Assembly (NCBI RefSeq): GCF_010500245.1
Contig: NZ_JAAGOX010000053.1
Location: forward strand, 214,593 to 278,592
Source: Ruegeria sp. PrR005
Lineage (GTDB): Bacteria > Pseudomonadota > Alphaproteobacteria > Rhodobacterales > Rhodobacteraceae
Direction of reading: 5' to 3'
DNA: 64,000 nucleotides
The translations under genes were made by a program, and so were the position numbers. This document shows positions 1 to 9,558 of the stretch, one piece after another. Position 1 is the first letter of the stretch. Each line of letters starts with the position of its first letter. The notes beneath the pieces are model-generated. The model was not told where the DNA came from and ran no database searches. It was given only the letters and a program-made list of their open reading frames with translations.

Positions 1-1125
1 GCCGCCCCCTTCCGCCTGCAACTATTGGTGCAGCGCGCCGTGGGCGCGGTGGAGAAGAGCTTCCTCACCTTCGATCTGGGCTACCGCCTGCCGGAACGCT
101 TCCTGCTGCCCGCCGCCGCCCCGGCGGTGGTTGAGGATGCGGGTGACGAAGCCGCCGCCAAGGCCGCGCTGTGGCAACGGATCTGGAAGGACCGCACCGT
201 CGAAATCGGCATCCTGAGCGCGATGCTGCTGCTACTGACCGCGACCTTCTTCTTCCAGTTCCAGGCCACGATGAATGCCCGCGTCTTCTACTGGTTCCGG
301 ATCGCCTATCTGACCGCAACGCTGTTCTTCATCGGCTGGTACGCCAATGCCCAGCTGAGCGTCGTCAACCTGATGGCACTTGCCGGCAGCCTGCGCACGG
401 GCTTCAGCTGGGATGCGTTCCTGCTCGACCCGCTGGTCTTTATCCAGTGGTTCGCCGTGGCCGCCGCGTTGATCTTCTGGGGCCGGGGCGCCTATTGCGG
501 CTGGCTCTGCCCGTTTGGCGCGCTGCAAGAGCTGACCAACAAGGTTGCCCGCGCCCTGCGCCTGCCGCAATGGACCCTTCCCTGGGGGCTGAACGAGCGG
601 CTCTGGCCTATCAAATACATGATCTTCCTGGGTCTTTTCGGTCTTAGCTTTGTCTCGATCCCGCTGGCCGAAACCTATGCCGAGGTCGAACCGTTCAAGA
701 CCGCGATCATCCTCAAGTTCATGCGCGACTGGCCCTTCGTGGTGTTTGCGCTGCTGCTCCTGCTGATCGGCCTCTTCATCGAACGGTTCTATTGCCGCTA
801 TCTCTGCCCGCTGGGCGCAGCGTTGGCGATCCCTGCCCGCATCCGCATGTTCGACTGGCTGCGCCGCTACAAGGATTGCGGCAACCCCTGCCAGACCTGC
901 GCCAACGAATGCCCGGTTCAGGCGATCCACCCCACGGGCGAGATCAACCCGAACGAATGCATCACCTGCCTGCATTGCCAGGTGCTCTATCAGTCCGAGG
1001 CCAAATGCCCCGTCGTCATCCGCCAGATCAAGCGGCGGGCGCGCACAGGGACGGTCGATCCGAAACTGAACCTCGGACACCCACCGGCGAACCATCCAAA
1101 CGCCAAACCGCAAGAAGCTTCCTGA
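1..1125 (+). CDS. nosR: NosR, C-terminal part (5' end outside window)
   Basis: This is the membrane and ferredoxin part of NosR, the flavo-iron-sulfur protein thought to pass electrons to nitrous oxide reductase. The reading frame is open to the left edge, so the gene starts upstream; the visible part is 374 residues. About five hydrophobic segments are visible. Two CxxxCP motifs sit in the membrane domain (CGWLCP, CRYLCP). They are followed by two 4Fe-4S clusters of ferredoxin type, beginning [13 protein letters not shown] and CITCLHC. The periplasmic FMN domain is not in view. The stop lies 14 bases before nosZ, so the two are cotranscribed. The family assignment is firm; the electron route is from family knowledge. 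Confidence 0.96.
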   Translation, partial: AAPFRLQLLVQRAVGAVEKSFLTFDLGYRLPERFLLPAAAPAVVEDAGDEAAAKAALWQRIWKDRTVEIGILSAMLLLLTATFFFQFQATMNARVFYWFRIAYLTATLFFIGWYANAQLSVVNLMALAGSLRTGFSWDAFLLDPLVFIQWFAVAAALIFWGRGAYCGWLCPFGALQELTNKVARALRLPQWTLPWGLNERLWPIKYMIFLGLFGLSFVSIPLAETYAEVEPFKTAIILKFMRDWPFVVFALLLLLIGLFIERFYCRYLCPLGAALAIPARIRMFDWLRRYKDCGNPCQTCANECPVQAIHPTGEINPNECITCLHCQVLYQSEAKCPVVIRQIKRRARTGTVDPKLNLGHPPANHPNAKPQEAS

Positions 1126-1132
1126 AAGGAGG
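1125..1132 (+). promoter_or_regulatory. Ribosome binding site of nosZ
   Basis: A near-perfect Shine-Dalgarno sequence AAAGGAGG overlaps the last base of the nosR stop codon and ends 7 bases before an ATG at 1140. It fixes the nosZ start there, although the frame stays open far upstream inside nosR. Confidence 0.85.
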
Positions 1133-1139
1133 AACGATC

Positions 1140-3047
1140 ATGTCGGACCACGAAAACAACCTGAGCGTCACCCGCCGCGGCCTGTTGGGCGCGACAGCTA
1201 CCGGGGCCGTTCTCGCCAGCACCGGGCTGGGGGCCACCCTGATGACCGCGCGCGAGGCCTCTGCCGCCGCCAAGGCCAATCTCGAACCCGGCGAGCTGGA
1301 CGAATATTACGGCTTCTGGTCCTCGGGCCAGACCGGCGAGCTGCGCATCCTGGGCATCCCCTCGATGCGCGAGCTGATGCGGGTGCCGGTGTTCAACCGC
1401 TGCTCGGCCACCGGCTGGGGCCAGACCAACGAGTCGCTCAAGGTGCTGACCGAGGGCCTGCTGCCCGAGACCAAGCAATACCTGGCCGCCAACGGCAAGA
1501 AGACCTATGACAACGGTGACCTGCACCACCCGCATATGTCGTTCACCGATGGCACCTATGACGGCCGTTACCTGTTCATGAACGACAAGGCCAACACCCG
1601 GGTTGCCCGCGTCCGCTGCGACGTGATGAAATGCGACAAGATCATCGAGATCCCCAACGCGCATGACATCCACGGCCTGCGTCCGCAGAAATTCCCGCGC
1701 ACCGGCTATGTCTTTGCCAATGGCGAGCATGAGGCGCCGCTGGTCAATGACGGCAAGATCCTGGATGAGCCCGACAAGTATGTGAACATCTTCACCGCAA
1801 TCGACGGTGACAGCATGGAAATCGCCTGGCAGGTGATCGTGTCGGGCAACCTCGACAACACCGATTGCGACTATCAGGGCAAATACGCCTTCTCGACCTC
1901 GTACAACTCGGAAATGGGCATGAACCTGGCCGAGATGACCGAGAACGAGCTGGACCATGTGGTTGTGTTCAACCTCAAGGAAATCGAGGCCGGCATCGCC
2001 GCGGGCGATTATCAGGAGCTGAACGGTGTCAAGGTTGTCGACGGGCGCAAGGGCGCGGGCAACAACTATACCCGCTATATCCCGATCCCCAACAGCCCGC
2101 ATGGCTGTAACGCCGCCCCCGACAAGCGCCACATCATGATCAACGGCAAGCTGTCGCCCACCGTCTCGGTGATCGACGTCGAAAAGGTCGATGCGCTGTT
2201 CACCGAGAATGCCGATCCGCGCTCGGCCATCGTGGCCGAACCGCAGCTGGGCCTTGGGCCGCTTCACACTGCGTTCGACAACAAGGGCAACGCCTATACC
2301 ACCCTGTTCCTGGACAGCCAGGTGGTGAAGTGGGACATCCAGAAGGCAATCGAGGCTTATGCCGGTGCCGATGTCGACCCGATCCTCGACAAGGTCGATG
2401 TGCAGTATCAGCCGGGCCACAACTCGACCTCGATGGGCGAAACCGCCGAGGCCGACGGCAAATGGCTGATCTCGATGAACAAGTTCTCGAAGGACCGGTT
2501 CCTGAACGTCGGCCCCTTGAAGCCCGAGAACGAGCAGCTGATCGACATCTCCGGCGACAAGATGACCGTGGTGCATGACGGTCCGACCTTTGCCGAGCCG
2601 CATGACAGCATCATCGTGCACCGGTCCAAGGTGAACCCGGTCAACGTCTGGGATCGCAACGACCCGATGTGGGAAGACGCCCGCCAGCAGGCCGCCGCCG
2701 ATGGCGTCGATCTGGAGGAAGGCGCCGAGGAGCCGATCCGCGACGGTAACAAGGTGCGGGTCTACATGACTTCGGTCGCTCCGACCTTCAGCCTCGAGAA
2801 GTTCACGGTGAAACAGGGCGACGAGGTGACGATCTATGTCACCAACCTCGACGATGTGGATGATGTGACCCACGGGCTGTGCATGGCCAACTTTGGCATC
2901 GCGATGGAAGTGGCACCGCAGGCCACCGCCTCGGTCACCTTCATCGCCGACCGTCCGGGCGTGCACTGGTTCTATTGCCAGTGGTTCTGCCACGCGCTGC
3001 ACATGGAAATGCGCGGCCGGATGTTTGTCGAACCGCGGGGAGCATAA
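1140..3047 (+). CDS. nosZ: Nitrous oxide reductase, Tat-exported (clade I)
   Basis: NosZ reduces N2O to N2 in the periplasm with two copper centres. The 635-residue protein has a Tat signal with twin arginine (TRRGLLG) and a hydrophobic stretch ending near residue 42, which marks clade I NosZ. The beta-propeller carries CuZ histidine motifs such as DLHHPH, AHDIHG, NSPHGC, GPLHTAF and EPHDS. The C-terminal cupredoxin has the complete CuA ligand set: C613, W615, C617, H621 and M624 in [12 protein letters not shown]. The start was chosen from the strong ribosome binding site and the Tat signal. Length is normal for the family and no key residue is missing. It is followed 3 bases later by nosD. 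Confidence 0.98.
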   Translation: MSDHENNLSVTRRGLLGATATGAVLASTGLGATLMTAREASAAAKANLEPGELDEYYGFWSSGQTGELRILGIPSMRELMRVPVFNRCSATGWGQTNESLKVLTEGLLPETKQYLAANGKKTYDNGDLHHPHMSFTDGTYDGRYLFMNDKANTRVARVRCDVMKCDKIIEIPNAHDIHGLRPQKFPRTGYVFANGEHEAPLVNDGKILDEPDKYVNIFTAIDGDSMEIAWQVIVSGNLDNTDCDYQGKYAFSTSYNSEMGMNLAEMTENELDHVVVFNLKEIEAGIAAGDYQELNGVKVVDGRKGAGNNYTRYIPIPNSPHGCNAAPDKRHIMINGKLSPTVSVIDVEKVDALFTENADPRSAIVAEPQLGLGPLHTAFDNKGNAYTTLFLDSQVVKWDIQKAIEAYAGADVDPILDKVDVQYQPGHNSTSMGETAEADGKWLISMNKFSKDRFLNVGPLKPENEQLIDISGDKMTVVHDGPTFAEPHDSIIVHRSKVNPVNVWDRNDPMWEDARQQAAADGVDLEEGAEEPIRDGNKVRVYMTSVAPTFSLEKFTVKQGDEVTIYVTNLDDVDDVTHGLCMANFGIAMEVAPQATASVTFIADRPGVHWFYCQWFCHALHMEMRGRMFVEPRGA

Positions 3048-3050
3048 ATC

Positions 3051-4307
3051 ATGCGCTGGCCCCTGCTGATTGCGGCCCTGTTTGCCACGCCCCTTTGGGC
3101 GGCGGATTGGGACGTGCCCAACCAGGCGGGGGCCATCTCTGAAACACTGGCCCAGGCGGCGGATGGTGACACCCTCCGCCTGGCGCCCGGCGTTTATGCC
3201 GAAACCCTGGTCCTGTCCCGGCCCGTCACCCTTGACGGGATGGGGCAGGCCACTATCGACGGGCAGGGCGCGGGCAGCGTGATCACTGTTACCGGCCCGG
3301 ATGTGACCGTGCGAGGATTGACCGTGATCGGCTCCGGCTCGGACCATGACGGGATCGACAGCGGTATCCAGCTGACCAAGACCGCCAGCGCACCAGTAGT
3401 GGAAAACAACGTGCTGATCGGCAATCTTTACGGCGTCGATATCCACGGCGCCAAGGATGCGCTGGTCAAAGGCAACCGGATCGAGGGCCGTCAGGACCGC
3501 CTCATGAATGCGCGCGGCAACGGTGTCTATGTCTGGAACGCCCCAGGCGCGGTGGTCGAGGGCAACGATATTCAATACGGGCGCGACGGTATCTTCGTGA
3601 ACTCCTCGCGCCGCAACATCTTTCGCGACAACCTGTTCCGCGATCTGCGCTTTGCCGTGCATTACATGTATGCCGACAATTCCGAGGTCTCGGGCAATGT
3701 CTCGATCGGCAACGACCTGGGCTATGCGGTGATGTTCACCAGCCGGGTCAAGGTGGTCGACAATGTCTCGATCGGCGACCGCGAACACGGGGTCATGCTG
3801 AACTATGCCAATGACAGCGTGATCTCGGGCAATGTGGTGAAGGGGGCAAAAGAGAAATGCACCTTCCTCTACAATGCCAACAAGAACGAGTTTACCGACA
3901 ACTGGTTCGAAGGCTGCGGCATCGGCATCCATTTCACCGCCGGATCCGAGCGCAACCGGATCGTCGGCAACGCCTTTGTCGGCAACCGGACCCAGGTCAA
4001 ATATGTCTCGACCAAATGGGTCGAGTGGTCCGAGGACGGGCGCGGCAACTATTGGTCCGACTTTGCCGCCTATGACGTCAACGGCGACGGCATTGCCGAC
4101 GCCCCCTATCGCCCCAACGATAGCATGGACCATGTGCTGTGGACCCAACCTGCAGCCAAGCTGCTGCTCGGCTCCCCTGCCGTGCAGCTGGTGCGCTGGT
4201 CGCAATCCGCCTTTCCGGCCCTTCTGCCCGGCGGCGTGATCGACAGCCACGCCCTGATCAAAGCCCCAAAACCCCCAGCATTGAAAAAGGTGCCTCATGA
4301 CGGATAA
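3051..4307 (+). CDS. nosD: NosD, periplasmic copper-site maturation protein
   Basis: NosD is a periplasmic right-handed beta-helix protein needed, with NosF and NosY, to assemble the CuZ centre of NosZ. The 418-residue product starts with a Sec signal peptide (ending near ALFATPLWA, residue 18). The remainder is a series of CASH-type repeats with recurring GN-x-I/V patterns (for example VENNVLIGN, VKGNRI, VEGNDI, VSGNVS). Length fits the family. The gene begins 3 bases after nosZ and its last 11 bases overlap nosF, indicating one transcript. Confidence 0.95.
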   Translation: MRWPLLIAALFATPLWAADWDVPNQAGAISETLAQAADGDTLRLAPGVYAETLVLSRPVTLDGMGQATIDGQGAGSVITVTGPDVTVRGLTVIGSGSDHDGIDSGIQLTKTASAPVVENNVLIGNLYGVDIHGAKDALVKGNRIEGRQDRLMNARGNGVYVWNAPGAVVEGNDIQYGRDGIFVNSSRRNIFRDNLFRDLRFAVHYMYADNSEVSGNVSIGNDLGYAVMFTSRVKVVDNVSIGDREHGVMLNYANDSVISGNVVKGAKEKCTFLYNANKNEFTDNWFEGCGIGIHFTAGSERNRIVGNAFVGNRTQVKYVSTKWVEWSEDGRGNYWSDFAAYDVNGDGIADAPYRPNDSMDHVLWTQPAAKLLLGSPAVQLVRWSQSAFPALLPGGVIDSHALIKAPKPPALKKVPHDG

Positions 4308-5190
4308 GGCCCTGACCATCGAAACCCTATGCAAGGATCGCGGGCCAATCCGCGTTCTGAGCGATATCACCCTGCATGTCGCCCCCGGCGAGCGCGTGGC
4401 GCTCCTGGGACATAACGGCGCCGGGAAATCGACCCTGATCAAATCCATCCTCGGCCTGATCCCGACCGATGGCGGCACGATCCGCATCGGCGCAGCTGCC
4501 CCCGGCAGCGCCCAGGCCCGCCGCGATACCGCCTATCTGCCCGAGGCGGTGTCTTTCCACCCGGCCCTGACCGGGCGCGAGCAACTGACGCTCTTTGCCC
4601 GCCTGTCCGGCGAACGGGCCGATGTGCCCGGACTACTGGAACGGGTCGGCCTGGCCGACGCACTGGACCGCCGCATCGGCACCTATTCCAAGGGGATGCG
4701 GCAGCGGCTGGGACTGGCGCAGGTGCTGCTGGGCAAACCCCGCGTGGCGCTGCTGGACGAGCCGACATCGGGGCTCGACCCGATCTCGCGGCAGGATCTC
4801 TATGCCATCATCGACGAACTGGCAGGGCAGGGGGCTGCAGTGCTGATCGCCAGCCATGCCCTGACCGAAGTCGAGGCCCGCACCGACCGCATCGCCATTC
4901 TGCGCAAGGGAGTCAAGGTGGCCGACGACACGCTGGCCAACCTGTCGGCGCTGGCGGGTCTGCCGATCCGCCTGCGGGTAAGGGCACGCGAAAACGCCGA
5001 TGCGCTGGCCGCCCGGCTGGGCGGCAACCGTGTCAACGGCGCCTCTGTCGAGCTTCTGTGTTCGCCCGCCGACAAGATGGAGGCGCTGCGCCGCATCGCC
5101 GCAATGGGCGAGGCGGTGGCCGATCTGGAAATGACCCCGCCCAAGCTCGAAGACCTTTACCGCCACTATGCAAGGGAGACCGTGCAATGA
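4297..5190 (+). CDS. nosF: NosF, ABC ATPase of the NosDFY complex
   Basis: This is the cytoplasmic ATPase driving the NosDFY complex for copper-site assembly in NosZ. The 297-residue protein has Walker A GHNGAGKS (residues 38-46), an ABC signature variant YSKGMRQRLGLAQ, Walker B ALLDEP and a conserved switch His in IASHALTE. The C-terminal ~80 residues form the extension seen in ABC-2-type exporters. It overlaps nosD by 11 bases and nosY by the ATGA arrangement. Confidence 0.95.
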   Translation: MTDKALTIETLCKDRGPIRVLSDITLHVAPGERVALLGHNGAGKSTLIKSILGLIPTDGGTIRIGAAAPGSAQARRDTAYLPEAVSFHPALTGREQLTLFARLSGERADVPGLLERVGLADALDRRIGTYSKGMRQRLGLAQVLLGKPRVALLDEPTSGLDPISRQDLYAIIDELAGQGAAVLIASHALTEVEARTDRIAILRKGVKVADDTLANLSALAGLPIRLRVRARENADALAARLGGNRVNGASVELLCSPADKMEALRRIAAMGEAVADLEMTPPKLEDLYRHYARETVQ

Positions 5191-6008
5191 CCCGTTTTCT
5201 TGCCATCACCCGGGCCGAAATGCTGATCCTGCGCCGTAACCGCTGGCTGCTGGTGGCGACGCTCATCATGGTGCTGTTCGCGCTGGCCCTGACATTCGCG
5301 GGCAGCGCGCCTACTGGCACGCTGGGCGTGGACATGCTGACCGTCTCGGTCGCCTCGATGACGACGCTCAGCGTCTATCTCGCGCCGCTCCTTGCGCTGA
5401 TGATTTCGTTTGACTCCATCGCGGGCGACGTGGACCGGGGCAGCCTGGCGCTGCTCCTGTCCTATCCCTCGGGTCGCGGCGAGATTCTGCTGGGCAAGTT
5501 CACCGCCCATCTCGCGGCGCTGGCCTTTGCCATGACCGTGGGCTTTGGCACCGCGGGCGCGGTTGCCGCCTGGTTCGGCGGGGCAGGGCCTGAAAGCCTG
5601 ATGGCGCTTCTGCGTCTCATCCTAACCTCGATCCTGCTGGGCGCCGTGTTCCTGGCGCTTGGATACCTGCTGTCGGCCCTGGCACGGGGCGCCACGGCTG
5701 CGGCAGGTCTGTCGGCCGGGCTCTGGCTAGTCTTTGTCGTCCTTTATGACTTGGGGCTGTTGGGGGCCGTAGTCATGGATCAGGGCGGTACCTTCACCCG
5801 TTCCGTCTTCCCGTGGGTGATGGTGGCCAACCCGGCCGACGCTTTCCGTTTGTGGAACATCGCCGCGACCGAAGGGGTTGCCATGGCCTCGGGCATGACC
5901 GGCGCCGCACAGGCGCTGCCGGTCTGGGCTGCGCCGGTGTCGCTGCTGGTCTGGCCAGTCCTGGGGTTTGTCCTGGCCTGGGCGGCCTTCCGGAGGGTCG
6001 AGCCATGA
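5187..6008 (+). CDS. nosY: NosY, ABC-2 type membrane protein
   Basis: NosY is the membrane partner of NosF and NosD. The 273-residue protein has about six hydrophobic segments typical of ABC-2 permeases (for example around residues 20-40, 60-85, 105-130, 140-170, 180-200 and 240-265). I chose the ATG at 5187 because it forms an ATGA overlap with the nosF stop and gives a family-like N-terminus (MTRFLAITRAE). The frame is open further upstream, but that part would lie entirely inside nosF. Confidence 0.93.
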   Translation: MTRFLAITRAEMLILRRNRWLLVATLIMVLFALALTFAGSAPTGTLGVDMLTVSVASMTTLSVYLAPLLALMISFDSIAGDVDRGSLALLLSYPSGRGEILLGKFTAHLAALAFAMTVGFGTAGAVAAWFGGAGPESLMALLRLILTSILLGAVFLALGYLLSALARGATAAAGLSAGLWLVFVVLYDLGLLGAVVMDQGGTFTRSVFPWVMVANPADAFRLWNIAATEGVAMASGMTGAAQALPVWAAPVSLLVWPVLGFVLAWAAFRRVEP

Positions 6009-6523
6009 GAACACTCGCTCTCATCGCTCTGGTCGCCCTTGCTGCCTGTAGGGAGGAAGAGGCCAAGGCGCCACCGGCCCCGGTGGAGCTGACCGAGGCC
6101 GCGCTCAGCTACTTTTGCCAGATGAACGTGGCCGAACATGGGGGGCCCAAGGGGCAGATCCACCTCGACGGCTATCCCGCACCGATCTTTTTCGCCCAGG
6201 TCCGCGATCTGGTCACGTATCTGAAAAGCCCCGAACGCGAGGCGGAGATTACCGCCGTCTATGTCAGCGACATGGGCGCGGCCGTTAGCTGGGCGGAACC
6301 GGGTTCGATGAACTGGACCCCGGCCAATACAGCTTTATTTGTCGTCGGGGCGGGTGTCGCCGGTGGCATGGGCGCGCCGGAACTTGTGCCCTTTGCCGAT
6401 CAGACGGCAGCCGAGGCCTTTGTCGCACGCTATGGTGGCCGTATCCTGTCGCTCGACGACATACCCGAGGCCGAGGTGCTGGGGCCGGTCGATCTGAACC
6501 AGACCCTGCAAAACCCGGCGTAA
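6005..6523 (+). CDS. nosL: NosL, copper-chaperone lipoprotein
   Basis: NosL delivers Cu(I) to the NosDFY assembly machinery from the outer face of the membrane. The 172-residue product has a lipoprotein signal with lipobox ALAAC, so Cys15 is the probable lipidated residue. A CxM pair (YFCQMNV, C38 and M40) matches the expected copper ligands and is followed by the family GGPKGQ region. It starts inside the nosY stop (ATGA overlap), so translation is probably coupled. Confidence 0.93.
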   Translation: MRTLALIALVALAACREEEAKAPPAPVELTEAALSYFCQMNVAEHGGPKGQIHLDGYPAPIFFAQVRDLVTYLKSPEREAEITAVYVSDMGAAVSWAEPGSMNWTPANTALFVVGAGVAGGMGAPELVPFADQTAAEAFVARYGGRILSLDDIPEAEVLGPVDLNQTLQNPA

Positions 6524-6561
6524 CCTAGAAAAGACCAACCTCAACCAAGAAGGAGAGAGAG

Positions 6562-6939
6562 ATGCTCAAATCCAGACTGATCCTGACGGCGCTGGCAGCG
6601 ACGCTGGCCATGCCAGCGCTTGCCGATGGCGATGCCGACAAGGGCAAGAAAGTCTTCAACAAATGCAAGGCCTGCCACGCGGTTGGCGAAGGCGCGGCCA
6701 ACAAGGTCGGGCCGCAGCTGAACGGTATCGTCGGAGCAGCCGCCGGTCAGGTCGAAGGGTTCAAGTATTCCGATGCCCTGACCGAGGCCGCAGCCGGCGG
6801 TCTGGTCTGGGACGAGGCAAATCTGGCCGCCTTCTTTGCCAAGCCCAAGGATTTCATGAAGGGCACCAAGATGAGCTTTGCCGGGCTCAAGAAGGAAGAC
6901 GAGATCGAAGACGTCATCGCCTACCTGCAAGGCTTCTGA
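6562..6939 (+). CDS. Class I c-type cytochrome (c2/c550-like)
   Basis: This is a periplasmic mono-haem cytochrome of 125 residues with a cleavable signal (to about residue 21). The haem site is CKACH (C35, C38, H39), and M104 in GTKMSFAG is the likely sixth ligand. It lies 38 bases after nosL with a good ribosome binding site (aaggagagaga) just before the ATG. In many alphaproteobacteria this position is taken by nosX, which I do not see here. By location it could be an electron donor to NosZ; that is inference, since close relatives also serve other oxidases. Confidence 0.9.
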   Translation: MLKSRLILTALAATLAMPALADGDADKGKKVFNKCKACHAVGEGAANKVGPQLNGIVGAAAGQVEGFKYSDALTEAAAGGLVWDEANLAAFFAKPKDFMKGTKMSFAGLKKEDEIEDVIAYLQGF

Positions 6940-6948
6940 CCGGTTACC

Positions 6949-6972
6949 GGGCGGCGGGTTCACCCGCCGCCC
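6949..6972. terminator. Bidirectional hairpin closing the nos operon
   Basis: A perfect 10-bp stem GGGCGGCGGG / CCCGCCGCCC with a TTCA loop lies exactly between two convergent genes, the nos cytochrome (stop at 6939) and the XRE-cupin regulator (stop at 6976). There is no T-run, so the strength as a terminator is uncertain. Confidence 0.65.
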
Positions 6973-6975
6973 GCG

Positions 6976-7590
6976 TCAGCCGTCCAGCGAGACCCAAAGA
7001 ACGCGTGCGTCCTCTTCGCTGGTCGAGACGCAGCCGTGCCCCATGCCGCTGTCGTAATAGACGCTGTCGCCCGCCTTCATCTGCAAGGGGCGGTAATGTT
7101 CGGTATAGAGCGTCACCTCGCCGCTCAGCACGAACATGAACTCTTCGCCCCGGTGGCGCACCCAGGTGTCGAATTCGCTGACATCGCGGGCCTTTATCGT
7201 GCTGATATAGGGCAGCATCCGTTTGCTGGTCAGTTCGGTGCACAACAGCTCGTGATCATAGGTGCGGGTGACCTGATGTTCGCCCTGATCCTTGCGGGTG
7301 AAATCGCGGCGGCCGGAAATGTCGCTCTTGCCCGACTGAACGAAAAGCTGCGGCGTCTCCAGTTCCAGTGCCTGCATCAGGCGGCGGATGATGTCGAAAC
7401 TGGCGCGTGTCTGGTTGTTCTCGATCTTGGACAGGGTCGACCGGCCGATGGCGGCAGCACGGGCCACTTCCTCCAGGGTCAAGCCCTTGTCTTTGCGCGC
7501 CTCGCGAATCATCCGGCCCAGGGTTTCGCCATCGGGCGCTTCCAGCCCCTCGACGCTCAGGCCTTCGTCTTCTGTCTGAACCGGCTCCAT
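6976..7590 (-). CDS. XRE-family regulator with C-terminal cupin domain
   Basis: This is a 204-residue transcription factor. An HTH_3 domain covers about residues 25-85 (TLEEVARAAAIGRSTLSKIE), followed by a cupin sensor domain (HRGEEFMFVLSGEVTLYTEH ... KAGDSVYYDSGMGHG). Such proteins usually control amino-acid, polyamine or sulfonate use. I start at the ATG at 7590 with AGGGGA upstream. An in-frame ATG at 7701 would add 37 residues that do not look conserved. It is divergent from gcvT with a 389-base gap, so glycine cleavage is a possible target. Confidence 0.88.
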   Translation of the reverse strand: MEPVQTEDEGLSVEGLEAPDGETLGRMIREARKDKGLTLEEVARAAAIGRSTLSKIENNQTRASFDIIRRLMQALELETPQLFVQSGKSDISGRRDFTRKDQGEHQVTRTYDHELLCTELTSKRMLPYISTIKARDVSEFDTWVRHRGEEFMFVLSGEVTLYTEHYRPLQMKAGDSVYYDSGMGHGCVSTSEEDARVLWVSLDG

Positions 7591-7979
7591 CCGCGTTCCC
7601 CTGTTTTCTTCGGTTCGCTTGCCCGACAACCCTAACGTATTCGAATTTTCCAAATCAAATCTTTTGTTGCCAATAAGGGAAAAGTTTCCTATACGAGACA
7701 TCAAGATTGTGCGCCATGGGATACAGAACGGGCGCACGGTGAAACTCAGGGGGATCCGGTGGGCCTGCCACTTGCGATACTGATCGGTGAAATGGGCCAT
7801 GGCTCTTGCCATGTGTCGGTTTCGCGCCCCGCCACCCCTCCGTCCGCCTTGCCGCCCTGCCGACAACTGCGTGCCAAAGCTTCTCTCCTCCTCTCCCTTC
7901 GGTATGGGGATGGGTGGGGCGGCAACCCTTTCCCTTTGCGTGCCCTGCGCGAGCCCCTGGACCAAGGACAAACCAGATC
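7591..7979. promoter_or_regulatory. Divergent control region, XRE-cupin gene / gcvT
   Basis: This 389-base stretch separates two divergent genes. Near the regulator an AT-rich patch (7630-7700) contains the inverted repeat GGAAA-AG-TTTCC (7678-7689), a candidate site for the regulator itself. I looked for the conserved core of a glycine riboswitch upstream of gcvT and did not find it. The remaining part is GC-rich with no ORF I can support. Confidence 0.4.
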
Positions 7980-9077
7980 ATGACTGACACGCCCAAACGC
8001 ACACCGCTTTATGACCTGCATGTCGAACTCGGCGGCAAGATGGTGGATTTCGCCGGATGGGAGATGCCGGTGCAATACCCGATGGGGATCATGGGCGAGC
8101 ACAAGCAGTGCCGCGAAAAGGCGGCGCTGTTCGATGTCAGCCACATGGGGCAGGTGATCCTGCGCGGAAACGACATCGGCGCCAAGCTGGAAAAGCTCTG
8201 CCCGCAGGTGTTTTCGACCTTGCCCGAGGGCAAGGCGCGTTACGGCTTCTTCACCAATGCCCAGGGCGGCATCATGGACGACCTTATCGTGTCGAATGCG
8301 GGCGAGTACTTCTTTGTGGTGGTGAACGCGGCGCTGCGCCATCAGGACATTCCGCATATGGCGGCGCATCTGGACGGGGTCGAGGTGACCGAGATCTTCG
8401 ACCGCGCGCTGGTCGCGGTGCAGGGTCCCAGCGCCGAGGATGTGGTGGGCCGCCTCTGCCCCGCCGCGCGGGACCTGAAATTCATGGAGACGATGCTGGG
8501 CGAGATTGACGGTGTAGACTGCCGCATCTCGCGGCTGGGCTATACCGGCGAGGACGGATACGAGATCTCGATCCCCGAGGGTGAAGCGATCCGTATCTCG
8601 CGCCTGTTCCTGGCGCATGAGGATTGCGAGCCGGCGGGCCTGGGCGCCCGCGACAGCCTGCGGCTAGAGGCCGGGCTTTGCCTTTACGGTAACGACATTG
8701 ACAACGGCACCTCACCTATCGAGGCCAGCCTGCTTTGGGCAATCCAGAAACGCCGCCGTGAAGAGGGCGGATTTCCTGGCGCCGAGCGCATCCTGAAGGA
8801 AATCTCCAAAGGCGCCTCGCGCAAGCTGGTCGGCATCAAGCCCGAAGGTCGCGCACCCGCCCGCCAGCATGTGGAGATCCAGAACCTTGACGGTGACACA
8901 ATCGGTGAGATCACGTCCGGTGGGTTCGGCCCCACGGTGGGCGCGCCGGTGGCAATGGGCTATGTCGCCAGCGCCCACGCGGCGCCGGGCGGCAAGGTCA
9001 ACCTGATCATCCGGGGCAAGGTCCAGCCTGCCGAAATTGTCGCGCTGCCTTTCGTCGCGCAGAATTACAAACGCTAG
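7980..9077 (+). CDS. gcvT: Glycine cleavage system T protein (aminomethyltransferase)
   Basis: GcvT transfers the methylene group from the aminomethyl-lipoyl H protein to tetrahydrofolate and releases ammonia. The 365-residue protein shows the family N-terminus (TPLYDLHVELGGKMVDFAGW), the MPVQYP segment and the DVSHMGQ motif, followed by a C-terminal barrel domain (FGPTVGAPVAMGYV). I chose the ATG at 7980, preceded by AAGGA; upstream in-frame sequence is low-complexity and not conserved. It is the first gene of gcvTHP. Confidence 0.96.
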   Translation: MTDTPKRTPLYDLHVELGGKMVDFAGWEMPVQYPMGIMGEHKQCREKAALFDVSHMGQVILRGNDIGAKLEKLCPQVFSTLPEGKARYGFFTNAQGGIMDDLIVSNAGEYFFVVVNAALRHQDIPHMAAHLDGVEVTEIFDRALVAVQGPSAEDVVGRLCPAARDLKFMETMLGEIDGVDCRISRLGYTGEDGYEISIPEGEAIRISRLFLAHEDCEPAGLGARDSLRLEAGLCLYGNDIDNGTSPIEASLLWAIQKRRREEGGFPGAERILKEISKGASRKLVGIKPEGRAPARQHVEIQNLDGDTIGEITSGGFGPTVGAPVAMGYVASAHAAPGGKVNLIIRGKVQPAEIVALPFVAQNYKR

Positions 9078-9145
9078 CCCCTGCCAGAGGCAGGGGTACA
9101 AAGCCTTGACTAAGGCTTTGTCCACAAGGTTTTTCCAAAACCTTG
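9078..9145 (+). repeat. Three consecutive hairpins between gcvT and gcvH
   Basis: Directly after the gcvT stop there are three perfect stem-loops in a row: CCCCTGCC-aga-GGCAGGGG (9078-9096), ACAAAGCCTT-gact-AAGGCTTTGT (9098-9121) and CAAGGTTTT-tcc-AAAACCTTG (9125-9145). None is followed by a clear T-run. They may stabilise the gcvT message or tune the ratio of T to H protein. Confidence 0.75.
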
Positions 9146-9192
9146 CCCCCGCCTGCCGCAGCCGAAATACACCATCCGAAGGATCGACAAAC

Positions 9193-9558
9193 ATGACCAT
9201 CTACTACTCCGAAGACCACGAATGGCTCAGCGTCGAGGGCGAGATCGCCACGCTGGGCATCACCAAACATGCCGCCGATCAGCTGGGCGAGGTGGTGTTC
9301 ATCGAACAGAAAGAAGCCGGTGACGAATTTGCCCAAGGCGACGAGATCGGCGTGATCGAGTCGGTCAAGGCCGCCTCCGAGATCTATGCCCCCGTCGATG
9401 GCGAGGTGGTCGAGGTGAACGAGGAACTGGCCGACAATCCCGGCGCCCTGAACGAAAGCCCCGAGGGCGACGCCTGGATCTACAAGATCAAGCTCAGCGA
9501 TGCGTCGCAGCTTGACGGGCTGATGGATCTCGCCGCCTATAACGACATGATCGGCTAA
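9193..9558 (+). CDS. gcvH: Glycine cleavage system H protein
   Basis: GcvH is the lipoyl carrier shuttling the aminomethyl group between the P, T and L proteins. The 121-residue protein is of standard length. The lipoyl domain has the lipoylation lysine K59 in GVIESVKAASEIYAPV, followed by the usual GEVVEVNEEL and NESPEGDAW motifs. The ATG at 9193 is preceded by a weak site (GAAGGATC). It sits 115 bases after gcvT, separated by three hairpins. Confidence 0.97.
   Translation: MTIYYSEDHEWLSVEGEIATLGITKHAADQLGEVVFIEQKEAGDEFAQGDEIGVIESVKAASEIYAPVDGEVVEVNEELADNPGALNESPEGDAWIYKIKLSDASQLDGLMDLAAYNDMIG

Noticed and set aside
990..4487. Very long open frame on the minus strand across nosZ and nosD
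   Set aside because: It is a mirror of high-GC codon bias of the plus-strand genes. Its translation has no domain and runs through three recognised genes.
7700..7979. Glycine riboswitch upstream of gcvT
   Set aside because: A GAAACTCAGG word occurs near 7740, but the conserved core words and the paired stems expected for a glycine aptamer are absent, and it lies over 200 bases from the start codon.
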